From contig JBAYTZ010000008.1 of assembly GCA_041675285.1 (NCBI GenBank), forward strand, positions 113,069-177,068: 64,000 nucleotides of DNA, in the 5' to 3' direction. Position numbers and translations under genes: made by a program. The notes below the pieces were generated by a model, which saw only the letters and a program-made list of their open reading frames with translations, was not told where the DNA came from and ran no database searches. The DNA is from Candidatus Delongbacteria bacterium. Its GTDB lineage: Bacteria; CAIWAD01. This document shows positions 20,401 to 27,361 of this stretch, piece after piece (position 1 is the stretch's first letter; each line of letters opens with the position of its first letter).

Positions 20401-21419
20401 TTGATCGTCAGGATGCTGTTCTCGGTGATGAGGATCTCGTACCAGTCGGTGTCGCGCGTCTGGGCCGCGTCGTCGGTGAAGGTCGTGCCGCAGATGGTCT
20501 CGCCGCACTCGATGGCGCCGAAGTCATCGTTGCCGCCGAAATCGATCGGGCCGTTGTTGGGCTCGACCTCGGCCGTGCCGTCGCACTCGATGGGCGGGCA
20601 GCCCGCGGAGCACGTGGTGGCGCTGAAATTCACCGTCAGGTCGTAGGTGCCGTTGGCGGTGCCGTAGCCGTCCACCACCACGTAATAGGTGCCGGCTTCC
20701 AGGCAGCAGGGATCGATGATGCTGCTGAAGCCCGAGCAACCCGCGCCGTCGTCGTTCACGGCCACCAGGTTGTGCTCCGCGTCGAAGATGCCCAGGCAGC
20801 TGTCGTAGCTGGCCGCGTTGCACGTGCTGGCATCCACCTCGTAGCTGCCGGGCAGCGTGAAGGTGTAGAACACGTCCCCGCCGCCGAAGCTGCTGGTGGA
20901 GAAGAAGCTGGTGTTGCACAGGCCCGGGGCGATCTGGCCGGTGGGCACATCGTTGACCGAGCCGACGGTGGTGCCGCTGTCGGTGTAGGTGCCGCCCGCC
21001 TGGAAGGTGATGGCCACGGCGGAGGCCCAGGTCTCGCCACCCTGGCGCTGTCCGCCGCCCTGGGCGGGAGCCCCGAAGACTTCGCGGATCAGGGAGGCCG
21101 GGATGGGCAGGTTGTTGGCCTTCAAGTGCGCGTATTCCGCGTGGGCGGCCGAGGGGTAGCTCGGGGAGTCGCCCAGCAGGACCTGCGCGTTGAGGGGCGT
21201 GACGACCGGTCCGCCTTCCTTCGCGGGACGGGCCGGAGCCGTCCGTCCCAGCGTGCCCGTGGTGAGCGGCTGGGCCGGAGCGGTGTGCCGCACCAGGCTG
21301 GAAGACAGATTTTTCTTGACCGGCTTCTGGTGCTCGCGGTCCAGGCTGGGCTGGGGCGTTGCCGCCAGCGCGCTGCCTGCCACCGTCAGTACCAGTCCGG
21401 CGACCAGCAGTTTCTTCAT
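17496..21419 (-). CDS. Secreted protein of tandem PPC-like domains with T9SS-type sorting domain
   Basis: 1307 residues from ATG at 21419 (GGGAGAG upstream, signal peptide MKKLLVAGLVLTVAGSALA). The frame extends 47 codons further upstream but without a signal peptide. After a propeptide-like region (about 20-150, ending in VFGAPAQGG), there are about eight repeated beta domains. Each typically opens with C-x-GTAEVEPNxG, contains ETVCGTTW and RDxDWxxF, and closes with PAGTYYxVxxH and SLTxxC. These match the bacterial pre-peptidase C-terminal (PPC) domain pattern, with paired cysteines between domains. The C-terminus has FPNPFNPTTTIRW and ends QKVVLLK. The GGPD modules of the three neighbours are absent. 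Probably a surface adhesin or scaffold; no enzyme domain was seen. Confidence 0.92.
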   Translation of the reverse strand: MKKLLVAGLVLTVAGSALAATPQPSLDREHQKPVKKNLSSSLVRHTAPAQPLTTGTLGRTAPARPAKEGGPVVTPLNAQVLLGDSPSYPSAAHAEYAHLKANNLPIPASLIREVFGAPAQGGGQRQGGETWASAVAITFQAGGTYTDSGTTVGSVNDVPTGQIAPGLCNTSFFSTSSFGGGDVFYTFTLPGSYEVDASTCNAASYDSCLGIFDAEHNLVAVNDDGAGCSGFSSIIDPCCLEAGTYYVVVDGYGTANGTYDLTVNFSATTCSAGCPPIECDGTAEVEPNNGPIDFGGNDDFGAIECGETICGTTFTDDAAQTRDTDWYEILITENSILTINSEVELFDPLIFVLNSNYDIEYQANNFSWCEGESLTTDCMFPGTYYIWMGHSGFTGVPEEVGYSLSVSCETCTIDDPCADPVQLSCGDSITGTTVDGYDYVGNPALDKFFEVTIDQDGPITFSLCTATDYDSYLRIYDGCPVSGGTEIAFNDDACGLASEITTILTAGTYWVVVEGYSEGVGNFSLDIICSTCGEITCNGDDEGEPNNGPADFGGDDTYGSIECGIASTVCGTTWADADTRDTDWFELLLLEPSVLTITSEAELFDPLMFVLDDAYNIMFTADEMGFCEGETITTDCLPAGTYYLWMGHNAFAGVPDEVDYSLTLSCEVCEWQDPCENVVALECGETVTGESGMSVGNSWDTYCFGGEDGPEVLFAWDHTGGYIELTLASDAAEDLDMALLGSCDPLDCLDMPYAVGSEEVITGVYPAGTYYVVVDAYGYTGSDYSFDLTLFCGADPCENLPPVDCQGTAEVEPNEGWNDENATYGEITCGETVCGTTWATGGNRDLDWFHFTHTGGDIEVTTQIGMFDCILFLTDFDPAGAIIASADASPMCVAETITFAGLAAGEYHLVIAHNDFEGVDTDQDYALTLTCLGDPCEGHVPVQCDGTAEVEPNEGWNDDNASYNEIAEDETVCGSVWADGGSRDLDWYRFTVPGDEPMNVSLVAEIDEFDAIVFLLDYELDGATYTAANQNGPCQGETINYECLTPGDYYAVIAHTDFEGVPLDQNYSLTLTMAACTPVDPCEGIITGTWPTGYYTVTNHSAPTMNHHNAVNGCDGISSAGYDHLHMLTLAAPADIRFTMQGQGLADESIYVLTDCNFTESCIAGIDVGSSDAAPEVLEVADMPAGTYYFVADYWGASETHDYSMEVRNLTIAVDENGQPFAFELQGAFPNPFNPTTTIRWTQPELMPASLAIYNLAGQLVQQIDLGYRGPGVHNFVWNASQLSSGVYFTSLTTGGQTLTQKVVLLK

Positions 21420-21519
21420 CGGACTCTCCCTTGCTTCACGAAGCCGACCCTCCTGGGCGCGCGCGCCAGGTAACGGAATCCTCACTCGAGCGACATACCG
21501 TCCGGTGTCTTGACCTCGT

Positions 21520-21531
21520 ATGTTCGAACAT
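21520..21531. promoter_or_regulatory. 12-bp palindrome ATGTTCGAACAT in the leader of the PPC-repeat gene
   Basis: A perfect dyad about 50 bases downstream of the predicted transcription start and about 100 bases before the start codon. It is the size and shape of an operator half-site pair, but no regulator can be named from sequence alone. Confidence 0.3.
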
Positions 21532-21582
21532 GTCATGGCTGTGTAGTTCGGGTCGGCCACTCCGACCCTCGAAATGGCTGCG

Positions 21583-21613
21583 CAAAGTTAGGACTTGACC
21601 CTCGTTGTCCAAA
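21583..21613 (-). promoter_or_regulatory. Bacteroidota-type promoter (TTTG-N19-TAACTTTG)
   Basis: On the minus strand TTTG (21610-21613) is followed after exactly 19 bases by TAACTTTG (21583-21590). This matches the -33 TTTG and -7 TAxxTTTG consensus described for the Bacteroides/Flavobacterium primary sigma factor. Transcription would start near 21577, giving a leader of roughly 160 nt for the gene starting at 21419. Confidence 0.55.
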
Positions 21614-21808
21614 CCTTTTGACCCCGGCCCCAGCTTTCTTCAAAGCCCCGGATCCGGTGCTGGAGCGGGACTTCCTCCCGCCGGGGGGTCGCCTTGGGTG
21701 GCGGAATCCCGTTGCCGGGAAAGCGGGATTCGTCTCTTTTCGGCAGCCGATCGGCCGGACTTGAGCCCGGGCCGGTCGACGCCCTGAAAACGGGATCCGG
21801 AGGGGCGC

Positions 21809-23152
21809 TCAAGCCGGGGCACCCGCCGTGGGTTCCCAGCGCCCGGGATCCGCCTCCAGCCCGGCCAGGCTCAGGGTCTGCTGGCGGCCGCCGCGCATGT
21901 CGCGCGCGGAGACCTGGCCCTGGGCGGCCTCGTCGGGACCCAACACCAGCACCCAGGGGATGCCCTTCTTGTCCGCGTAGGCCAGTTGCTTCTTGAGCTT
22001 GCCGGGCTCCAGGGCGATCTCTGTGGGCACGCCGGCCCCGCGCAGCCGCGCAGCGAGCTGAAGGGCCAGGGCGTCGGTCTCCGGGAAACTGCGGCTGACC
22101 AGCACGCGCGTGGGCGTCCGCTCCGCCAGGCCCGGCCGCAACTGGGCCAGGGCGGTGAGGATCCGGTCCAGCCCCAGGGTGGCGCCCACGGCGGGCAGGT
22201 CGCGGCCCAGGAACATGCCCACCAGGCCGTCGTAGCGCCCGCCGCCCATCAGGCTGCCCATGTGCGGCAGGGCGGGCAGCACAGTCTCGAAGATCGGGCC
22301 CGTATAGTAGGACAGGCCGCGGGCCAGGGTCAGGTCAAGCTTGAGGTGGGCGCCGGCCACGCCCAGGGTCAACAACTGGGCGTGCAGTTCGCGCAGTTCG
22401 TCCAGGGCCTGCCGGCCGGCGGGATGGTCGGCCAGCCGCGCGGCCAGGGCCGCCGGGTCGGCGAAGTCCACCGGCAGGGTGATGAGCTCCAGCACGCGGG
22501 CGACGGCCGCCTCGGCCAGGCCGCGCTGGCCCAGTTCTTTGCGCACGCCCTCCAGGCCCACCTTGTCCAGCTTGTCCACGGCGCCGCAAACCGCGGCTTC
22601 CTGGTCGGCGTCCAGCCCGGCCAATTCCACGATGGCGCCCAGCAGGCGGCGGTGGTTCAGGCGGATCACGAAGCCCGGCAGCTCCAGCTTGCCCAGCAGA
22701 TCGGCGCAGACGGCCACGATCTCGGCGTCGGCGGACAAGCTGGTGGAACCGACGGTGTCCAGGTCGCACTGCATGAACTCGCGGTAGCGGCCCTGGTGCG
22801 GCTGGGGCCGGTCGGCGCGCCAGACGGGCTGCAGCTGGTAGCGCTTGAAGGGCAGGGGCAGCTCGGGATGCAGGGCCACCAGCCGGGCCAGCGGCACGGT
22901 CAGGTCGTAGCGCAGGGCCAGCCGGCGGGCCGGGTCGTCGTTGCGGTAGTCCAGCCGGTAGAGGAGCTGGGCCTCGTCGTCGCCGTACTTGCCGGTCAAG
23001 ATCTCCAGGTACTCCAGCGCCGGCGTTTCCACCGGGGCGAAGCCGAAGAGCTGGAAACTGCGGCGGAACTCCGCCAGCACGCGTTCCCGGGGCAGCATGT
23101 CCGCGGGCAGCAGATCACGCGTGCCGTTGTAGAGGCGGGGTTGGATGGTCAC
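21809..23152 (-). CDS. hisS: Histidine--tRNA ligase
   Basis: 447 residues, usual length. It charges tRNA-His in the cytoplasm. The class II core is visible: GTRDLLPADM at the N-terminus, LRYDLTVPLAR (motif 1 side), the motif 2 loop GRYREFMQCDLDTVG, the histidine-specific LARGLSYYTGPIFE, and GGGRYDGLVGMFLGRDLPAVGATLGLDRI (HisB motif and motif 3). The C-terminal anticodon-binding domain follows (VLVSRSFPETDALALQLAARLR...KKQLAYADKKGIPWVLVLG). AGGAG lies about 11 bases before the ATG at 23152. It sits 78 bases downstream of bshA on the same strand and may be the last gene of that operon. Confidence 0.97.
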   Translation of the reverse strand: MTIQPRLYNGTRDLLPADMLPRERVLAEFRRSFQLFGFAPVETPALEYLEILTGKYGDDEAQLLYRLDYRNDDPARRLALRYDLTVPLARLVALHPELPLPFKRYQLQPVWRADRPQPHQGRYREFMQCDLDTVGSTSLSADAEIVAVCADLLGKLELPGFVIRLNHRRLLGAIVELAGLDADQEAAVCGAVDKLDKVGLEGVRKELGQRGLAEAAVARVLELITLPVDFADPAALAARLADHPAGRQALDELRELHAQLLTLGVAGAHLKLDLTLARGLSYYTGPIFETVLPALPHMGSLMGGGRYDGLVGMFLGRDLPAVGATLGLDRILTALAQLRPGLAERTPTRVLVSRSFPETDALALQLAARLRGAGVPTEIALEPGKLKKQLAYADKKGIPWVLVLGPDEAAQGQVSARDMRGGRQQTLSLAGLEADPGRWEPTAGAPA

Positions 23153-23230
23153 GAATCGCTCCTGCTTGGGTCGGCCGGCCGTTGTCTCACGGCGGACCGG
23201 GTCGTCGCGGTCAACTGTGTCACACGCCGC

Positions 23231-24349
23231 TCAGGCGAGGACGCGCTCGTAGGCCTCCAGGTACTGCGGCAGGATGCGCTCGATGGCGAAGCGCTCCACG
23301 GCCACGGCCCGGGCGGCGGCGGACATGCGGTGATACAAAGCCGGGTCGGCCAGCAGGCGTCCGCCCCGCTCGGCGAAGGCCTCCACGTCGCCCAGCGGGC
23401 AGAGGAAGCTGGTCTCGCCGTCGTCGATCAGCTCGGGCAGGCCGCCCACCCGGCTGGCCAGCACGGGCACGCCGCAGCTCATGGCCTCCAGCGCGGACAG
23501 GCCGAAACTCTCCGTTTGCGAGGGCAGCAGGTAGAGGTCGGCCACGCTCATCAAATCGACGATGGACTCCTGGTTGCCGATGAAGTGCACGCGCTCGGCC
23601 ACCCCCAGTTCCTGGGCCTGCTCCTTGGCCGCGTTGCGCTCCGGGCCCAGCCCGGCCAGCACCAGCCGGACGGGGTGGGCGGCCGCCAGCCGCGCGAAGA
23701 TCGCCAGCACATCGGGGATGCGCTTCACGGACCGGAAGTTGGAGACGTGGAGCAGGATCTTCTCGCCAGGCAGCGCGAAACAGGCGCGCAGCTCGGGCCG
23801 GCGGCGGGGCTGGAATTCCTCCGTGTCCACGAAGTTGTGGATGCGCTGGATCTGCAGTTCCGGCCCGAAGACCCGGTGCGTCTCGGCCACCAGGAAGTCG
23901 CTCACCGCCGTCAAAGCCTGGCAGTGCGCCAGCGTGAAGCGCGTCACCGGCAGGTAGCCCGGATCCTGGCCCACCAGCGTGATGTCCGTGCCGTGGAGCG
24001 TGCTGATCACGGGCAGGCGCTCGCTGAGCATCTGCTGGGCCATCCAGGCGCTGGCCGCGTGGGGGATGGCGTAGTGCGCGTGCACCAGATCCAGGCCCGA
24101 GCGCGTGGCCACGTCGACGATCTTCGAGGTCAGCGCCAGGCTGTAGGGCGGGTACTCGAAGAGCGGGTACTCGCTGACCTCCACCTGGTGGAAGTGCGTG
24201 TTGGGGTAGATCCGGTCCAACCGGAAGGGCCGCCGGTAGCTGATGAAATGCACCTGGTGGCCCAGCTTGGCCAGCTCCAGGCCCAGTTCCGTGGCCACGA
24301 TGCCGCTGCCGCCCTGGGTGGGGTAGCAGATGATGCCGATGCGTTTCAT
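23231..24349 (-). CDS. bshA: N-acetyl-alpha-D-glucosaminyl L-malate synthase BshA
   Basis: 372 residues. It catalyses the first step of bacillithiol synthesis, joining GlcNAc from UDP-GlcNAc to L-malate. Family features are clear: [23 protein letters not shown] at the N-terminus, [49 protein letters not shown] and the GT4 donor-site segment [19 protein letters not shown]. The start is fixed by a 4-base ATGA overlap with the end of bshB1, implying translational coupling. With bshB1 and bshC adjacent, all three enzymes of the pathway are encoded in a row. Confidence 0.95.
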   Translation of the reverse strand: MKRIGIICYPTQGGSGIVATELGLELAKLGHQVHFISYRRPFRLDRIYPNTHFHQVEVSEYPLFEYPPYSLALTSKIVDVATRSGLDLVHAHYAIPHAASAWMAQQMLSERLPVISTLHGTDITLVGQDPGYLPVTRFTLAHCQALTAVSDFLVAETHRVFGPELQIQRIHNFVDTEEFQPRRRPELRACFALPGEKILLHVSNFRSVKRIPDVLAIFARLAAAHPVRLVLAGLGPERNAAKEQAQELGVAERVHFIGNQESIVDLMSVADLYLLPSQTESFGLSALEAMSCGVPVLASRVGGLPELIDDGETSFLCPLGDVEAFAERGGRLLADPALYHRMSAAARAVAVERFAIERILPQYLEAYERVLA

Positions 24350-25086
24350 GATGCGCTCCGGGAAGGCAGCTGGGGCCCGCCGCCGCGGGCGAAGTGGGCC
24401 AGCGGATCCTCGATCTCCAGCGTGCCCTCGCTCCAGAAGGCCTCGCCGTAGCGCGTGCCGATCAGCTGGCCGTAATACATGGCGCGGGCTTCGATGAAGT
24501 GCCAGAAGTCGGGCGAGCTGATGGCCGTGGCGGGCTCCGTGCTCGCCGGGTCGTGGAACTGGCTCTTGTAGGCGCGGGCCGCGTGGAGGCGCTCGTCCCA
24601 CCAGGGCGTGATGTCCACCACGAAACTGGGTGTGAACTCGCGCCGGCCCGGATAGGAGAGGATGGCCCGCGGCCGGTGGGGCGGCTGGCCGGTCTCCACC
24701 TTGCCCATCCCGGACTGGAAGCAGGCGTTGCGGATGATCCGGGCGGCGTGCTCGTGGTCCGGATGGTCGTCCACGCCCCAGGGCGCCAGCACCACGGTCG
24801 GGCGCAGCTCGCGCAGGACGCGCACCACGGCCAGCTCGGGCTCGCGGCCCTCGCGCAGCCGGCCGTCCCCCAGGTCCAGGCAGCGCCGCAGCTCCAGCCC
24901 CAGCCGGCGCGTGGCCTCCGCCGTCTCGGCGGCGCGGATCTCGCGGCTGCCGCGCGTGCCCATCTCGCCCGCGGTGAGATCCACGATCCCCACCCGGCCC
25001 CCCCGCGCCTTGACCTTGAGCAGGGTGCCGGCGGCGCAGATCTCCACGTCGTCCGGATGCGGCCCGAAGGCCAGCAGATCGAGCAT
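24346..25086 (-). CDS. bshB1: Bacillithiol biosynthesis deacetylase BshB1
   Basis: 246 residues of the LmbE/PIG-L zinc deacetylase family. It removes acetate from GlcNAc-malate. GPHPDDVEICAAGTL near the N-terminus holds the metal ligands H-x-D-D, and HPDHEHAARI holds the third ligand. DLTAGEMGTRGS is typical of the BshB1 subgroup. The downstream end overlaps bshA by four bases; the upstream gap to bshC is 46 bases. AGGAGAAAGGGAAA lies before the start at 25086. Confidence 0.94.
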   Translation of the reverse strand: MLDLLAFGPHPDDVEICAAGTLLKVKARGGRVGIVDLTAGEMGTRGSREIRAAETAEATRRLGLELRRCLDLGDGRLREGREPELAVVRVLRELRPTVVLAPWGVDDHPDHEHAARIIRNACFQSGMGKVETGQPPHRPRAILSYPGRREFTPSFVVDITPWWDERLHAARAYKSQFHDPASTEPATAISSPDFWHFIEARAMYYGQLIGTRYGEAFWSEGTLEIEDPLAHFARGGGPQLPSRSAS

Positions 25087-25132
25087 GCGTGTTTCCCTTT
25101 CTCCTGGGCGGCAGGCCCTTCCCGACCCCGCC

Positions 25133-26587
25133 CTACTCCCGCTCCACCCCGCCCATCGGGTCGCAGACGAAGCGCTGCTGGCCGGCCGCCAGCGGATCCA
25201 GCTCCCGGCGCAGGCCGGCCAACACGGCCGGACCGCCCAGGCGCGCCAGCAGGGCCAGCGCGTTCAGGCGCCGCTCCTGGGGCGAGTCCGGCCCGTCCTG
25301 CCAGGCCGCCAGCCCGTGCAGGCGGCGCAGCGTGTCCTTGTGCCCGGCCTTGTGGGCCGTCCAGAGGGCCTGGCGGATCTGCTCGGCCAGAGCCTCCTGG
25401 CGCCGGCCCAGCTGCTCGAGGTCCGGACGGCCGGCGGCGGCGCAGAGCCCGCCGATCTCCGCCCGGGCCTGTTCCAGCAGCGCCAGGCGCGCGGCCAGTT
25501 CGCTTCCGCCCGGCAGGCCCAGCAGCAGCTCCTCGGGCCAGGGCTGGCCGGGCTGGGGCGGATTCCAGGGATCCAGCCCGGCCGAGCGCAGCGCGGAGTG
25601 GTCGGCGCGGCGGATCAGCTGCACGGTGGGTCGCGCCAGGGGCAGCACGGCCGGCAGCTCCAGTCGCGCGCGGGCTGTCTCGGCCTGGGCCGTGTAGGCC
25701 AGCTCGCTGGGCCCCAGCAGGGCGGCGGCGGGTTCCAGCAGCCAGTCCTGGAGCAGGGGCCGGGTCAGCACGTTGGGGCTGAAGCGCTCGGCCGGCACGC
25801 TCTCGCCCGGTTCGGCCCGCCGGCGCCGGCCGGCCTCGTCCTCCGTGAACCAGGGCGGACGCTCGTCCACCTCCACGGGCGTGCGGCGGCCCTGGCGCTT
25901 GAGTTCGTCCGTCCGGGCGCGCAGGTCGGCGCCCAGGCCGGCGGCGTGCTCCTGCAGGCGCCGGGCGAACGGGGCGGCCAGGGCGCGCAGGGCCGGGTCC
26001 GCCGGATCCAGCACCAGCAGGCCGCTGCCGGCGAACAGCCCGCGCAGCAGGCGCCGGGTGTGCTCCACCAGGCTGCCGCGCAGGGCCGCGCGCAGCCCGT
26101 CGCCCAGCGGCTCGTCCAGGCCCTCGAGCACGGGCGCCAGGGCGGCCTGCTGCCCGGCCCACCAGGCGGTGTCCGGCACGATGCGGCTCACCGGGTGGCC
26201 CTCGGCGCCCGCCGGGGCCGGGGCGCTCCAGCCCTCGGGCAGCGGTCGGCCGGGGCTGGCGGCCTCGCGCCAGTCGTGGTCGTTGCCTTCCAGCCAGAAG
26301 ACCGTCAGCGGTCGGGCGTGGCCCGCGGCCTCCACCCGGTCCGCCAGGGCCAGCAGGGCCGTGCACTTGCTGAGCAAGAGGAAGGTCCCCAGGGCCAGGC
26401 CGGCCTGTTGGCCGCTGACCAGCAGGCTGCCCGCGTGCCCCAGGCGGTCCAGGGCGCGGGCCTCCGCCGCGTCGGGGGCGGATTCCCACTGGGCCGCCAG
26501 CAGCGGGGCCAGCGCGGCCCGCCGTTCCCGGCCCGCCGGGGAGAGGGGTCGCGCCAGGCTGGCGTTGAGGGCGCTGGGCAGGCTCAT
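25133..26587 (-). CDS. bshC: Putative bacillithiol cysteine ligase BshC
   Basis: 484 residues, somewhat shorter than the usual ~540. It is assigned to the last pathway step, adding cysteine to GlcN-malate. Diagnostic BshC segments are LLVSGQQAGLALGT, TVFWLEGNDHDWREA, RFSPNVLTRPLLQDWLL and GPSELAYTAQAE. The middle is rich in Ala/Leu/Arg helices, and the C-terminal part contains the helical region before a short tail. The start at 26587 overlaps the end of the methyltransferase gene by four bases (ATGA), so the two are co-translated. Confidence 0.9.
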   Translation of the reverse strand: MSLPSALNASLARPLSPAGRERRAALAPLLAAQWESAPDAAEARALDRLGHAGSLLVSGQQAGLALGTFLLLSKCTALLALADRVEAAGHARPLTVFWLEGNDHDWREAASPGRPLPEGWSAPAPAGAEGHPVSRIVPDTAWWAGQQAALAPVLEGLDEPLGDGLRAALRGSLVEHTRRLLRGLFAGSGLLVLDPADPALRALAAPFARRLQEHAAGLGADLRARTDELKRQGRRTPVEVDERPPWFTEDEAGRRRRAEPGESVPAERFSPNVLTRPLLQDWLLEPAAALLGPSELAYTAQAETARARLELPAVLPLARPTVQLIRRADHSALRSAGLDPWNPPQPGQPWPEELLLGLPGGSELAARLALLEQARAEIGGLCAAAGRPDLEQLGRRQEALAEQIRQALWTAHKAGHKDTLRRLHGLAAWQDGPDSPQERRLNALALLARLGGPAVLAGLRRELDPLAAGQQRFVCDPMGGVERE

Positions 26588-27351
26588 GCGTCCCGCTCCC
26601 AGACCAGGATGCTGCGCGGGGCGTCCGTCTGCCAGGGCCGGCCATCCAAGTCGCCCCAGTGGGCCAATTCGCGCAGCCCGGCGGCCCGCGCCGGCCCGCG
26701 GAACCAATCCGGCCCGTAGAGCTTGACGCGTTCCACGACCTCTCGCGGCTCGGCGCCGGGCGGACCGAAGCGGATCGTCTTTTCCACCTGGTTGCTGGCG
26801 GGCAGAAGGCGGCGCTGTTCGAGCACGCGCCAGTCGCCCACGTGGCGCTCGCTCGCGGCCACCAGTCCGGCCCGCAGCCAGGCCGGATTGAGCGTGTCCA
26901 GCACCAGCCGGCCGCCCGGCCGGGGCAGGGCCAGCAGGCCGTCCCAGACCCGCGCGTTGGCCGCGTCGTCGTCCAGATAGCCCAGGCTGGTGAAGAGCGA
27001 GAGCACCAGGCCCGCGCCGCGGCGGAAGGGCAGCCGGCCCAGATCCCCGCGCAGCAGCACGGGTTCACGCGCCCCGGCCCGGGCGGCCAGCCCGGCCCGC
27101 AGCAGGGGCTGCGACCAGTCCAGCCCCAGCACGCGGTAGCCCCGGGCGCTGAGCAGCAGGCTGTGCCGCGCGGCGCCGCAGGCCAGATCCAGCACGGGTC
27201 CGCAGGCCTCGGGCGGCGGAATCAGCCCGCAACCCGCCAGCCGGTCCAGGAAGGCCGCGGCCTCGCCGGGATCCCGGTGCTGGTACAGGGTCAGGTAGTC
27301 CTGGTCGAACCAGGACTGGTGCCAGGGTGGGGGTGCGGGACGTGTGTTCAC
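26584..27351 (-). CDS. Class I SAM-dependent methyltransferase
   Basis: About 255 residues if the GTG at 27351 is used, which avoids overlap with the upstream kinase gene; the frame stays open to 27411, so the start is uncertain and no strong ribosome site was seen. The Rossmann core is clear: PVLDLACGAARHSLLLSARGYRVLGLDWS (motif I and acidic strand 2), LVLSLFTSLGYLDDD and LPRPGGRLVLDTLNP. The substrate cannot be read from sequence. It is wedged between a sensor kinase gene (10 bases upstream) and bshC (4-base overlap), so a role in thiol or stress metabolism is a reasonable inference. Confidence 0.85.
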   Translation of the reverse strand: MNTRPAPPPWHQSWFDQDYLTLYQHRDPGEAAAFLDRLAGCGLIPPPEACGPVLDLACGAARHSLLLSARGYRVLGLDWSQPLLRAGLAARAGAREPVLLRGDLGRLPFRRGAGLVLSLFTSLGYLDDDAANARVWDGLLALPRPGGRLVLDTLNPAWLRAGLVAASERHVGDWRVLEQRRLLPASNQVEKTIRFGPPGAEPREVVERVKLYGPDWFRGPARAAGLRELAHWGDLDGRPWQTDAPRSILVWERDA

Positions 27352-27361
27352 GCGGGCAAGA

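Larger units (their letters stand above)
21420..21808. other. Intergenic region (389 bp) with promoter and palindrome
   Basis: It separates hisS from the PPC-repeat gene, both on the minus strand. It contains a Bacteroidota-type promoter (21583-21613), a 12-bp palindrome (21520-21531), a 7-bp stem GGGTCGG at 21550-21568 that would lie in the leader, and an 8-bp stem GAATCCCG at 21704-21731 that may end hisS transcription but has no clear T-run on the minus strand. Confidence 0.6.

Noticed and set aside
21704..21731. Terminator of hisS
   Set aside because: The 8-bp stem GAATCCCG is real, but the T-run (TCTCTTTT) follows on the plus strand, the wrong direction for hisS.
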